A DNA stretch of 64,000 bases from Phenylobacterium sp. (GTDB taxonomy: Bacteria; Pseudomonadota; Alphaproteobacteria; Caulobacterales; Caulobacteraceae). The notes beneath the pieces were generated by a model, which did no database searches, was not told the origin of the DNA, and saw only the letters and a list, made by a program, of their open reading frames with translations. Position 1 is the first letter of the stretch. Every line of letters starts with the position of its first letter. Position numbers and translations under genes: made by a program. The stretch is taken from NCBI GenBank assembly GCA_017991675.1, contig JAGOQB010000004.1, forward strand, positions 62,001-126,000. Reading direction: 5' to 3'. Shown here piece after piece: positions 42,880 through 50,966 of the stretch.

Positions 42880-43017
42880 TGTCATCCCGGAAGCCGCTTG
42901 CGGCTGTCCGGGACCCATTCGCGCCGCCCCCGGTCCAGGTGGCGAGACCGCGCCACCTTCTGCCTGATCGGGTGTTCATGGGTCCCGGACAAGCGCTCCG
43001 CGCTTTCCGGGATGACA
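42880..43017 (-). repeat. Dispersed inverted repeat, family B, copy 2 (inverted)
   Basis: Reverse-strand copy: the ATGAACACC core appears as its complement near 42972-42980. Termini are TGTCATCCCGG at 42880 and CCGGGATGACA at 43007-43017. It lies 17 bases past the stop of the S46 peptidase gene on the minus strand, that is in the same orientation as that gene. Confidence 0.88.
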
Positions 43018-43034
43018 CGTGAAATCCGCCGTCC

Positions 43035-45107
43035 CTACTTCCCGGTCAGCTCCTTCACCAGCGCGGCCTGGCCGTAGACCTTGGTCAGCGCCTCGGTCGC
43101 CGCCGAGCTGGCGACCACCACCGTCCGGTTGATCGCGCCGTCATAGCCGAAGGCGCCGCCCAGCGAGTGGATGTTTCCGTCGAAGGCCGCGCCCAGCACC
43201 TCGCCCTTGGCGTTGACCACCGGCGAGCCGGAATTGCCGCCGATGATGTCGTTGGTAGTGACGAAGTTGTAGACCGTCGTCGGGTTGACCTTGGCCTTGG
43301 CCTCGACCCAGCGCGGCGCCAGTTCGTACGGCTCGGCCCCGGTCGCGCGCTCGTACAGGCCCGCGAAATTGGTCATCGACGGCACGCTCACCCCGCGATG
43401 GCTCCAGCCGGCGACCTTGCCGTAGGAGAGCCGCAGGCTGAAGGTCGCGTCCGGATAGACGGCGTCGCCATAGGCCGCGAACTTGGCGCGGGCCACGCGC
43501 TCGGCGGCTGCGTCGGTCGGGCCCTGGACGTCGGTCTCCCAGGCCTTCCGAACCGCGCGGGCGGCCGGGTCGTTGCGCAGCACCAGCTGGATCATCGGGT
43601 CGTCCGAGGCCTTGATCGCCGCCAGGCCGCCGTCCCACAGCGCCTTGCGCGCCGCCGGGTCGGCCAGCTTGGAGCCGGCGACCGCGCGCCTGGCCAACCC
43701 CTCGGGGCTCTCCTTGCCCAGCAGCGTCTTCACCGCCGCATCGTCGGTGGTCAGGTACTCGCGGGTCTTGGACAGCCAGAAGGCCAGGTAGACCTCCTCC
43801 AGTTCGGCGTCGACCGGCTTGGCGTCCAACACCTTCTTCTCGACCAGCGGCAGGCGGGTGTCGGCGTATTCGGCCAGCCGCTCGGCGCTCGGCTTCTCAC
43901 GCTCCTGGGCGGCGCGGACCAGGGTCTGCGCGTAGTAGTAGAGGTTCGAATAGGCCGCCCCGCCCTCGATCTGGCGATAGCGCAGATAGGTGTTGGCGTA
44001 GGCGGCCTGCGCCTTGGCGATGTCGCCCCACGGGTCGCCGATCTCGGCGGCCAGCTTCGGGTCCGCCGCGATCTTGGCCTTCAGCTCGGCCTCCTGGGCG
44101 CGCTTGGCGTCCATGAACGCCTTATCGTTCAGCGCCGACTGCTGGCCGTAGAACACCTTGAAGCTGTTCTCGATGCCGAACAGCGGGTCGGTGGCGATGC
44201 GCTTGTGCTCGGCGCTCTCCTGCCCGAACTGCGCCAGGCGGCCGCGGATCTCCGAGCGCTGCAACTGCCCGACCGGAATGGTCAGGTCGCGCAGGGTCTC
44301 CAGCTGCGAGACGGTCAGCAGGCGGTTGGTCGAGCCGGGATTGCCGGAGACGAACGTCGCCTCGCCTTCCTGCGGCGCGCGGGAGACCCAGGTCAGGTGG
44401 GTCGGCGTCACCGCCGGCTTGCCGTTCTCGTACAGGCGGATGAAGCCGACATCGAGGTTGTAGCGCGGGAAGTTGAAGTTGTCCGGGTCGCCGCCGAAGA
44501 ACGCCGTCGCGAACTCCGGCGCGAACACCAGCCGCACGTCGGCGTACTTGCGATACTTGTAGAGCTTGAACTGCCCCCCGCGGTACAGGCTGATCACCTG
44601 GCAGCGGACGTTCGGGTCACCGCCGCAGCCGGCTTGCTCGGCCGCGGCCATCGCCGCCTCGCGGGCGCGGACATAGTCCTGGCCGGTCTTGCCGGCGCCG
44701 GCCGCCTGGATGTCCTGGGTGACGTCGGTGATCGAGGCCAGGATCTCGGCCTGCATCCCCGGGCACTTCTTCTCGTCCTCGCGCGCGGCGGTCAGGAAGC
44801 CGTCCTTCACATAGTCCTTGTCGCCCGACGACAGGTCCTGCACGCACTCGACCACGCAGTGGTGGTTGGTCAGCACCAGGCCCGATCCTGAGACCAGCGA
44901 GGCCGAGCAGCCGGTGGTCAGGCGCACCGAGGCGCCCTGCATCCGGTCCAGCCATTTCTGGTCCAGCTTCAGCCCGTAGGCCGCGTTCACCTTGGCGAGC
45001 GGAAAGTTGTCGTAGGTCCACATGCCTTCGTCGGCCAGCGCCGGGGCGGTGGAAATCGAAAACGCGGCGGCCAGTCCGAGGCCCGCGCCGAACTTCACTG
45101 AATTCAT
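43035..45107 (-). CDS. S46 family dipeptidyl-peptidase (DPP7/DPP11 type)
   Basis: Periplasmic serine exopeptidase of about 690 residues with signal peptide (MNSVKFGAGLGLAAAFSISTAPALA). A Val-Ile extension at 45116 is possible. The catalytic His is in GLVLTNHHCVVECVQDLS and the catalytic Ser in TTNDIIGGNSGSPVVNAKGEVLGAAFDGNIHSLGG; an Asp is in FIRLYENGKPAVTPTHLTW region or nearby. The SSSxLV substitution typical of S46 (CSASLVSGSGLV) is present. These enzymes release dipeptides from oligopeptides; specificity unresolved. Followed by repeat B. Confidence 0.93.
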   Translation of the reverse strand: MNSVKFGAGLGLAAAFSISTAPALADEGMWTYDNFPLAKVNAAYGLKLDQKWLDRMQGASVRLTTGCSASLVSGSGLVLTNHHCVVECVQDLSSGDKDYVKDGFLTAAREDEKKCPGMQAEILASITDVTQDIQAAGAGKTGQDYVRAREAAMAAAEQAGCGGDPNVRCQVISLYRGGQFKLYKYRKYADVRLVFAPEFATAFFGGDPDNFNFPRYNLDVGFIRLYENGKPAVTPTHLTWVSRAPQEGEATFVSGNPGSTNRLLTVSQLETLRDLTIPVGQLQRSEIRGRLAQFGQESAEHKRIATDPLFGIENSFKVFYGQQSALNDKAFMDAKRAQEAELKAKIAADPKLAAEIGDPWGDIAKAQAAYANTYLRYRQIEGGAAYSNLYYYAQTLVRAAQEREKPSAERLAEYADTRLPLVEKKVLDAKPVDAELEEVYLAFWLSKTREYLTTDDAAVKTLLGKESPEGLARRAVAGSKLADPAARKALWDGGLAAIKASDDPMIQLVLRNDPAARAVRKAWETDVQGPTDAAAERVARAKFAAYGDAVYPDATFSLRLSYGKVAGWSHRGVSVPSMTNFAGLYERATGAEPYELAPRWVEAKAKVNPTTVYNFVTTNDIIGGNSGSPVVNAKGEVLGAAFDGNIHSLGGAFGYDGAINRTVVVASSAATEALTKVYGQAALVKELTGK

Positions 45108-45265
45108 AATCACCAACTCGAAAGGCGGCCGCCATTGAGCGCCGCGAAGATGTAACTCCGTAACACCCGCGTTGCAGCCGGGCCAACCGTCACGGCCGCG
45201 CCTTACCTCGATTTAACTAGGCGAGAACGGCGGTCGGCCGCACATGCTGAGGCGAGGAGGCCCCC

Positions 45266-46408
45266 ATGTCACTGGCTCTAGCGACCCTGATCTACGAATG
45301 GCGCCGCTATCTGGCGGCGGTGATCGCACTGGCCTTTTCAGGCCTGCTGATCCTGGCCCAGGTCGGCATGTTCACCGGCATGATCCAGGCCGCGACGGCC
45401 ACGATCAACCGCTCGCGGGCGGACCTGATGATCATGCCGGCCAAGTCGGAAAGCCTGATCAACTCAGGCCCCTCCAGCCTGCCGCGCCGCATCGGCCCGC
45501 AACTCTACCTCAACCCCCACGTCGCCGAGGTCGCCAGCTTCGACGGCGGCGGCGGGCGCTGGACCAACCAGCCCGAGGACGGCGAGAAGCAGGTCACCAC
45601 CTTCGTGCAGGTGAACATGGTCGACACCGAGCCGGGCGCCCTGACCCTGCCGGTCGACTACCCGGAAAGCGTGCGTATCGCGCTGATGGAGCCCAACGCC
45701 GTCGCCATCGACCGCTCGGCCCTGGGACGCCTGGGCGTCAAGCTCGGCGACACCGCCACCGTCAACGGCAAGGCCGTCCGCGTCCGCGCCCTGCTCGACA
45801 ACTATCCGGACATCAGCCAGCCCTCGATCGTCGTCTCGCGCGACACCCTTCGCCGCTTGGGCATGACCGAGAAGGGCGAGAAGACCGGCCCGCTGATGGT
45901 CCGCCTCAACACCCCTGGCCAGGCCGTGGCCGTCCGCGACCAGCTCAACGCCGAGGCCAAGGGCGCCTACCGCGCCTGGACCCGCGCCGAGCTCGCCCAG
46001 GCCAATGAGAGCGCGCTGCTGAAGGAGCAGATCATCGGCATCTTCCTCGGCTTCTCGGTGTTCCTCGGCTTCCTGATCGGGGTCGGCATCACCTCCCAGA
46101 CCTTGCGCGGCGCCATCCTCGCCAACATCAAGGAGTTCGCCTCCCTGCGCGCCCTGGGCGTCTCGATGGGCGCGCTGCGGCTGATCGTGCTGGAGCTGTC
46201 GTTCTGGGTCGGGGTCGTGGGCCTCGGCGCCACCGCCCTCTTCACCTTCCTCGTCTCGATGCTGGCGCGCAGCGGCGGCCTGCCGATGGGCTTCCCGCTC
46301 GGCTGGGTGGCGGCGGTCGGCGTGCTGCTGATGGCGATCTCGCTGGCCTCCGGCCTGATGGCCCTCGGCATCCTCAAGAAAAGCCAACCTGCGGATCTGC
46401 TGCGATGA
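45266..46408 (+). CDS. ABC transporter permease, DevC/FtsX-like
   Basis: A 380-residue permease with N-terminal helix (RRYLAAVIALAFSGLLILAQVGMFTGM), a large periplasmic domain (residues about 45-250) and three C-terminal helices (IIGIFLGFSVFLGFLIGVGITSQTLRG, LIVLELSFWVGVVGLGATALFTFLVSML, VGVLLMAISLASGLMALGIL). This is the FtsX/MacB fold; together with the ATPase and HlyD genes after it, it matches DevC of DevBCA. ATPase gene overlaps by 4 bases. Substrate not known. Confidence 0.9.
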   Translation: MSLALATLIYEWRRYLAAVIALAFSGLLILAQVGMFTGMIQAATATINRSRADLMIMPAKSESLINSGPSSLPRRIGPQLYLNPHVAEVASFDGGGGRWTNQPEDGEKQVTTFVQVNMVDTEPGALTLPVDYPESVRIALMEPNAVAIDRSALGRLGVKLGDTATVNGKAVRVRALLDNYPDISQPSIVVSRDTLRRLGMTEKGEKTGPLMVRLNTPGQAVAVRDQLNAEAKGAYRAWTRAELAQANESALLKEQIIGIFLGFSVFLGFLIGVGITSQTLRGAILANIKEFASLRALGVSMGALRLIVLELSFWVGVVGLGATALFTFLVSMLARSGGLPMGFPLGWVAAVGVLLMAISLASGLMALGILKKSQPADLLR

Positions 46409-47154
46409 CTTCGGAAAACGCCGTCGCCCTCCAGGGCAAGGGCCTCACCAAGCGTTTCAAGACCGGCCGCACCCAGATCGAGGTGCTGAAGTCGGTCGAC
46501 TTCGACTGCCGCCATGGCGAGATGACCATGGTCATGGGCCCCTCGGGTTCGGGCAAGTCGACCCTGATCGCCAGCCTCTCGGGCCTGCTGCGGCCCGACG
46601 AGGGGAGCGTCACCGCGCTCGGCGAAGACCTCTGGAGCCAGCGGCCGGGCAGGATCGACAAGTTCCGCCTCGACCACTGCGGCTTCATCTTCCAGGGCTT
46701 CAACCTGTTCGGCGCGCTCAGCGCCCTGCAGCAGGTGACGACGATCCTCAAGTACAAGGGCTACTCGCCCTCAGAGGCCAAGGACCGCGCCGCCCTGGCC
46801 CTGACCGAGGTCGGGCTCGGCCACCGTCTCGGCCAGCGGCCGGCCGAACTGTCGGGCGGCGAGAAGCAGCGCGTCGCCATCGCCCGCGCCCTGGCCAAGG
46901 ATCCGCGCCTGCTGTTCGCCGACGAACCGACCAGCGCCCTGGACGGCGAGAACGGCCAAATCGTCATCAAGCTGCTGCAGCGCGCGGCCAAGGAGCACGG
47001 CGCGGCGGTGATCTGCGTGACCCACGACCCGCGGCTCGAGGCCTATGCCGACCGCATCATCCACATCGAGGACGGACGCATTCTGGACGATCGCCGCACC
47101 GGCGCGTCCCAGCCTGCCGCCCCCGTCAGCCACACCGAGCTCGTTGGAGCCTAG
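46405..47154 (+). CDS. ABC transporter ATPase, DevA/LolD-like
   Basis: A 249-residue ATPase with Walker A MVMGPSGSGKSTLIAS, Q-loop FIFQGFNLFGALSALQQV, signature ELSGGEKQRVAIARALAKDP, Walker B LLFADEPTSALDGENG and the switch His in CVTHDPRLEAYADRI. The spacing and the ADEPTSALD block are LolD/MacB/DevA type. Overlaps devC-like gene by 4 bases and precedes the HlyD gene by 3 bases, so a single three-gene export operon. Confidence 0.94.
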   Translation: MTSENAVALQGKGLTKRFKTGRTQIEVLKSVDFDCRHGEMTMVMGPSGSGKSTLIASLSGLLRPDEGSVTALGEDLWSQRPGRIDKFRLDHCGFIFQGFNLFGALSALQQVTTILKYKGYSPSEAKDRAALALTEVGLGHRLGQRPAELSGGEKQRVAIARALAKDPRLLFADEPTSALDGENGQIVIKLLQRAAKEHGAAVICVTHDPRLEAYADRIIHIEDGRILDDRRTGASQPAAPVSHTELVGA

Positions 47155-47157
47155 ACC

Positions 47158-48123
47158 ATGCTCGCCTTCGTGAAATCAAACCGCATCAAGATCGCGGTCG
47201 TCGCCGCCGTGGCTCTGCTGGGCGGCGGCGCCTTCATGGCCTCGAGCCAGGCCAAGGCCAAGAAGGAGGCCGAGGCAAAGGCCGCTGCGGTCGCCGCGCC
47301 CAGGAGCCCCTTCGTCGCCGTCGCCAACGGCAAGGCCGACGTCGAGGGCGGCATGATCCAGGTCGCCGCCCGCCGGGCCGGCATCGTGCGCGAGGTCTAT
47401 GTCCAGGAAGGCGACCAGGTCGTGAAGGGCCAGATCCTCGCCCGCCAGGAAGACGACGAGCCCAAGCTCTCGGCCGCCCGCGCCGCGGCCTCCGTCGAGC
47501 AGGCCAAGGCCCAGATGGCCCAATATCAGGTCCAGCTCTCCACCGCCGAGCGCGAGCACAAGCGCCTGCAGGGCCTGGTCTCGACCAACTTCGTCGCCGC
47601 CCAGAAGGTCGACCAGGCTGTCGACAGGATCCGCGAGGCCCAGGCCAATATCCAGGCCCAGCGCGCGGCCATCGCCACCGCCCAGGCCGCCCTGGAAGAG
47701 GCCCGCTACAATCTCGAACTGACCATCATCCGCGCCCCGACCGACGGGCGCATCGCCCGCCGCTACGCCAATCCGGGCGCCGGCGCCTCGACCTTGAACG
47801 TCTCCAACATGTTCGACCTGGAGCCCGAGGCCCCGCGCATCGTCCGCGCCGAGATCGCCGAGAGCGCCCTGCCCCACGTCGCCATCGGCCAGACCGTCCA
47901 GATCGCCCCGGAATCCGAACCGACCAAGGTCTATAACGGCAAGGTGCTGCGCCGCGCCGCCGTGTTCGGGGCCCGCAAGCTGCAGTCGGACGACCCCAGC
48001 GAACGCGCCGACGACCGCGTCGTCGAGGTCGTGGTCAGCGCCGACAGCGCCCCGTTCCTCATCGGCCAGCGGGTGCTCGTGAAGTTCATGCGCGACGGCG
48101 CCGCGGCCCTGGCCGCGCGGTAG
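47158..48123 (+). CDS. HlyD/DevB-type periplasmic adaptor (membrane fusion protein)
   Basis: A 321-residue adaptor with N-terminal membrane anchor (IKIAVVAAVALLGGGAFMASS), a lipoyl half-motif (IQVAARRAGIVREVYVQEGDQVVKGQILARQED), a long coiled-coil hairpin (residues about 105-180), the second lipoyl half (NLELTIIRAPTDGRIARRYANPGAGAS) and a beta-barrel domain. It would bridge the DevCA pair to an outer-membrane channel. An outer-membrane TolC is not in the window. Operon-terminal, followed by repeat A copy 2. Confidence 0.93.
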   Translation: MLAFVKSNRIKIAVVAAVALLGGGAFMASSQAKAKKEAEAKAAAVAAPRSPFVAVANGKADVEGGMIQVAARRAGIVREVYVQEGDQVVKGQILARQEDDEPKLSAARAAASVEQAKAQMAQYQVQLSTAEREHKRLQGLVSTNFVAAQKVDQAVDRIREAQANIQAQRAAIATAQAALEEARYNLELTIIRAPTDGRIARRYANPGAGASTLNVSNMFDLEPEAPRIVRAEIAESALPHVAIGQTVQIAPESEPTKVYNGKVLRRAAVFGARKLQSDDPSERADDRVVEVVVSADSAPFLIGQRVLVKFMRDGAAALAAR

Positions 48124-48133
48124 TACACGCCCA

Positions 48134-48264
48134 ATGCTCCCCCGCTGGGGGAGCTGTCAGCCGCCAGGCTGACTGAGGGGGACTTTGACTCAGCTGCTTG
48201 AGAGCAGTCCCCCTCCGTCTCGGCGCTGCGCGCCGATCCACCTCCCCCATGAGGGGAGGATCTG
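48134..48264 (+). repeat. Dispersed hairpin repeat, family A, copy 2
   Basis: Same order of elements as the copy at 31884: GCTCCCCC/GGGGGAGC, GTCAGCC/GGCTGAC, CTGAGGGGGACTTTGACT, CCCCCTCCGTC, a GCGC hairpin, and CCTCCCC/GGGGAGG. It starts 10 bases after the HlyD gene stop, the same distance as copy 1 from its gene. The middle segments differ between copies. Confidence 0.85.
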
Positions 48265-48341
48265 CAACGCTTGACGCCACCCCTCCCGCACCGCACAAAC
48301 CGCAGCGAAATTTCAAACCCCTGTTTGATGGGAGACTTCTC

Positions 48342-49247
48342 ATGGCGGACATCCGCTTCGACGGCAAAGTCGCGATCGTCACCGGCGCGGGCGGCGGCCT
48401 GGGCCGTCAGCACGCCCTTGAGCTGGCCCGTCGCGGCGCCAAGGTCGTGGTCAACGACCTGGGCGGTTCGGTCGACGGTTCGGGCGGCTCGTCCGCTGCG
48501 GCCGACGCCGTGGTCGCCGAGATCAAGGCCGCCGGCGGCGAAGCCATCTCCAACGGCTCGTCGGTCACCGACGACGCCGGCGTCGCCCTGATGATCAAGC
48601 AGGCGATGGACACCTGGGGCCGCATCGACATCCTGATCGCCAACGCCGGCATCCTGCGCGACAAGTCGTTCTCCAAGATGGAGATGGCCGACTTCGAACT
48701 GGTCGTGAACGTCCACCTCATGGGCACCGTGAAGCCTGTGAAGGCGGTCTGGGAAATCATGAAGGAGCAGAACTACGGCCGCATCGTCGTGACGACCTCG
48801 TCGTCGGGCATGTACGGCAACTTCGGCCAGTCGAACTACGGCGCCGCCAAGCTCGGCATCATCGGCTTCATGAACACCATCAAGCTCGAAGGCCAGAAGA
48901 ACAACATCCACATCAACGCCATCAGCCCGGTCGCCGCCACCCGCATGACCGAGAACCTGATGCCGGCCGAGGTACTCGAGCGCCTGAAGCCGGAATACGT
49001 CACCCCGGGCGTCGTCTACCTGGCCTCGGACGAAGCTCCGAACGGCGCGATTCTCACCGCCGGCGCCGGCGCCTTCGCGCTGTCGCGCATCTACGAGACC
49101 GAGGGCGTGTATCTCGGCGAAGGCGGCCTCTCGGTCGAGGAAGTCCGCGACAATTGGGCCAAGATCGCCGACCCGGCCGGTCAGCAAGCCTATGTCACCG
49201 GCGGCGAGCAAAGCGGCAAGTTCTTCCGCAAGCTGCAGGGCGGCTAA
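48342..49247 (+). CDS. SDR-family oxidoreductase, hydroxyacyl-CoA dehydrogenase (MFE-2 N-terminal) type
   Basis: A 301-residue short-chain dehydrogenase starting MADIRFDGKVAIVTGAGGGLG. NAD(P) motif TGAGGGLGRQ, a loop with VVNDLGGSVDGSGGSSAAA typical of 3R-hydroxyacyl-CoA dehydrogenase/MFE-2 proteins, NAG motif (IANAGILRDKSF) and catalytic Ser and YxxxK in VVTTSSSGMYGNFGQSNYGAAKLG. The C-terminus is longer than in classical SDRs. Acts on 3-hydroxyacyl-CoA or related substrate; the real one is unknown. A terminator follows 30 bases later. Confidence 0.92.
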   Translation: MADIRFDGKVAIVTGAGGGLGRQHALELARRGAKVVVNDLGGSVDGSGGSSAAADAVVAEIKAAGGEAISNGSSVTDDAGVALMIKQAMDTWGRIDILIANAGILRDKSFSKMEMADFELVVNVHLMGTVKPVKAVWEIMKEQNYGRIVVTTSSSGMYGNFGQSNYGAAKLGIIGFMNTIKLEGQKNNIHINAISPVAATRMTENLMPAEVLERLKPEYVTPGVVYLASDEAPNGAILTAGAGAFALSRIYETEGVYLGEGGLSVEEVRDNWAKIADPAGQQAYVTGGEQSGKFFRKLQGG

Positions 49248-49278
49248 GAAGGCCCAGCCGCAAGGCGGCGGATTTGGC

Positions 49279-49321
49279 GGGCGGTCGTTCCTTGAGCAGG
49301 AGCGGCCGCCCGTTTCGTTTC
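49279..49321 (+). terminator. Intrinsic terminator after the SDR gene
   Basis: GGGCGGTCGTTCC at 49279-49291 pairs with GGAGCGGCCGCCC at 49299-49311 (13 pairs, two of them G-U) around a TTGAGCA loop, followed by GTTTCGTTTC. Confidence 0.8.
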
Positions 49322-49428
49322 TCCATACCCCTACGCCGAATTCACTTGCCGCCGCTTGAGTTATCGCGCGTAACCTCACGGAAGGAGCAGGCCCAGGAGA
49401 GGCGTGCCCCCTTAGGGAGAAACCGCAC

Positions 49429-50889
49429 TTGACCCAGGCCTCGCCGGCTCCGCGCGCCAGCACGCTGCCGCTGTCCACTATCTTCGCTTTCGCCGCGACC
49501 AGCCTGCCGATTCAGGCGGTGATCATCGCGGTGGCGGTCTACCTGCCCCGCCATTACGCCAGCCACCTGGGCGTCAGCCTCGCCGCCGTCGGCGGGGCGT
49601 TTTTCATCGTCCGCATGATCGACATTCCGGTCGACGGCCTGCTCGGCTGGGTGATGGACAAGACCCGCACCAAGTGGGGCCGCTACCGGCTCTGGACCGT
49701 GGTCGGCGCCCCGTTCCTGATGGCTTCGATGTACTGGCTGTTCATGCCGGCCGAAGGCGTCGGCATCGGCTATCTGATCTTCTGGCTGCTCATCATGTAC
49801 CTGGGGACCTCGATCCTCAGCCTCTCGCACGCGGCCTGGGCGGCGACCCTGGCGCCCAGCTATCATGACCGCTCGCGCGTGTTCGGGATCATGACCGCCG
49901 TCGGCGTGCTGGGCGCCGCCGCCGTCCTCGCCATCCCGATCATCGCCGAGCAGCGCGGCCTGCCGGACTCCGGCAACGTCGCCACCATGGGCTGGTTCAT
50001 CCTGGCGCTGACCCCGATCGCCGTCGCCCTGGTGGTCTGGCGCACCCCCGAGAAGATCGCCCCCGACGTGCCCGGCCACCAGTTCAAGCTGCGGGACTAC
50101 TTGTCGCTGGTTTCGCGCCCGAGCATGGCGCGAATTTTGGCCGCGGACCTCTGCCTGGCGCTCGGTCCGGGCTGGATGAGCGCGCTCTACCTGTTCTTCT
50201 TCACCGACAGCCGCGGCTTCACCACCGGCCAGGCCTCGATCCTGCTGGCGGTCTACATCCTGGCGGGTTTCGCCGGCGCCCCGACGATGGGCCGCCTGGC
50301 CATGACGATCAGCAAGCACCGCGCGGTGATGGTCGCCACCACCGGCTACTCGCTGGTGCTCATTTCGCTGATGGCGATCCCCAAGGGGAACATGCTGGTG
50401 GCGATCTTCCCGATGTTCCTGGCCGGCTTCCTCGCCGCCGGCTTCAACGTCCTGACCCGCGCCATGACTGCCGACATCGCCGACGAGGTGCGCCTGGAAC
50501 AGGGCCGCGAGCGTTCGGGCCTGCTCTACGCCATCACCACCATGACCACCAAGATCGCCGGCGCATTCTCGATCGGCCTGACCTTCCTGGTGCTGGAGGC
50601 GGTCGGCTACCAGGCCAAGGAGGGGGCCGTGAACTCGCCCCAAGCCATTCACAACCTTGAGCTCGCCTACCTGATCGGGCCGGTGGTGTTCGTCATGCTC
50701 GGCGGCGCCTGCATGATCGGCTACGGCCTCGACGCCAAGCGCCACGCCGACATCCGCCGCCAACTCGACGAGCGCGACGCCCTCTATACCGAGACCGTCA
50801 CCGTCGAGACCCTGAGGACAGAGAACATGACCCTCGAAACCGTGACCGTCGAAACGACGATCGCGGTCCCGCCGCAAGCGGGTCGATAA
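49429..50889 (+). CDS. GPH-family (glycoside-pentoside-hexuronide) cation symporter, paralogue 1
   Basis: A 486-residue MFS/GPH transporter with a TTG start at 49429 preceded by AGGGAGA. Twelve helices; the GPH hallmark RMIDIPVDGLLGWVMDKTRTKWGRYRLWTVVGAP (conserved R-x-D-x-x-x-D-x-x-x-G and DKTRTKWGR) is clear. The last 30 residues are a Thr/Glu/Val-rich tail with two copies of TVTVET. It is about 45% identical by eye to the next gene. Upstream gap 49248-49428 holds a terminator. Confidence 0.92.
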   Translation: MTQASPAPRASTLPLSTIFAFAATSLPIQAVIIAVAVYLPRHYASHLGVSLAAVGGAFFIVRMIDIPVDGLLGWVMDKTRTKWGRYRLWTVVGAPFLMASMYWLFMPAEGVGIGYLIFWLLIMYLGTSILSLSHAAWAATLAPSYHDRSRVFGIMTAVGVLGAAAVLAIPIIAEQRGLPDSGNVATMGWFILALTPIAVALVVWRTPEKIAPDVPGHQFKLRDYLSLVSRPSMARILAADLCLALGPGWMSALYLFFFTDSRGFTTGQASILLAVYILAGFAGAPTMGRLAMTISKHRAVMVATTGYSLVLISLMAIPKGNMLVAIFPMFLAGFLAAGFNVLTRAMTADIADEVRLEQGRERSGLLYAITTMTTKIAGAFSIGLTFLVLEAVGYQAKEGAVNSPQAIHNLELAYLIGPVVFVMLGGACMIGYGLDAKRHADIRRQLDERDALYTETVTVETLRTENMTLETVTVETTIAVPPQAGR

Positions 50890-50898
50890 CAGACTGCT

Positions 50899-50931
50899 CC
50901 GGCCCGGCTTCGTCCGGGCCGGTTTCATTTT
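50899..50931 (+). terminator. Intrinsic terminator between the two symporter genes
   Basis: CCGGCCCGG at 50899-50907 pairs perfectly with CCGGGCCGG at 50914-50922 around CTTCGT, followed by TTTCATTTT. It separates the paralogues into two transcription units. Confidence 0.85.
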
Positions 50932-50966
50932 GAAGCCGCCCCTATCATTTTTCAGGGGCCTGACAT

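Noticed and set aside
42173..43018. A long minus-strand frame crossing the small gene and both B repeats
   Set aside because: It reads through both repeats and is Arg/Ala-rich; the 104-residue frame inside it in another phase has the conserved pattern.
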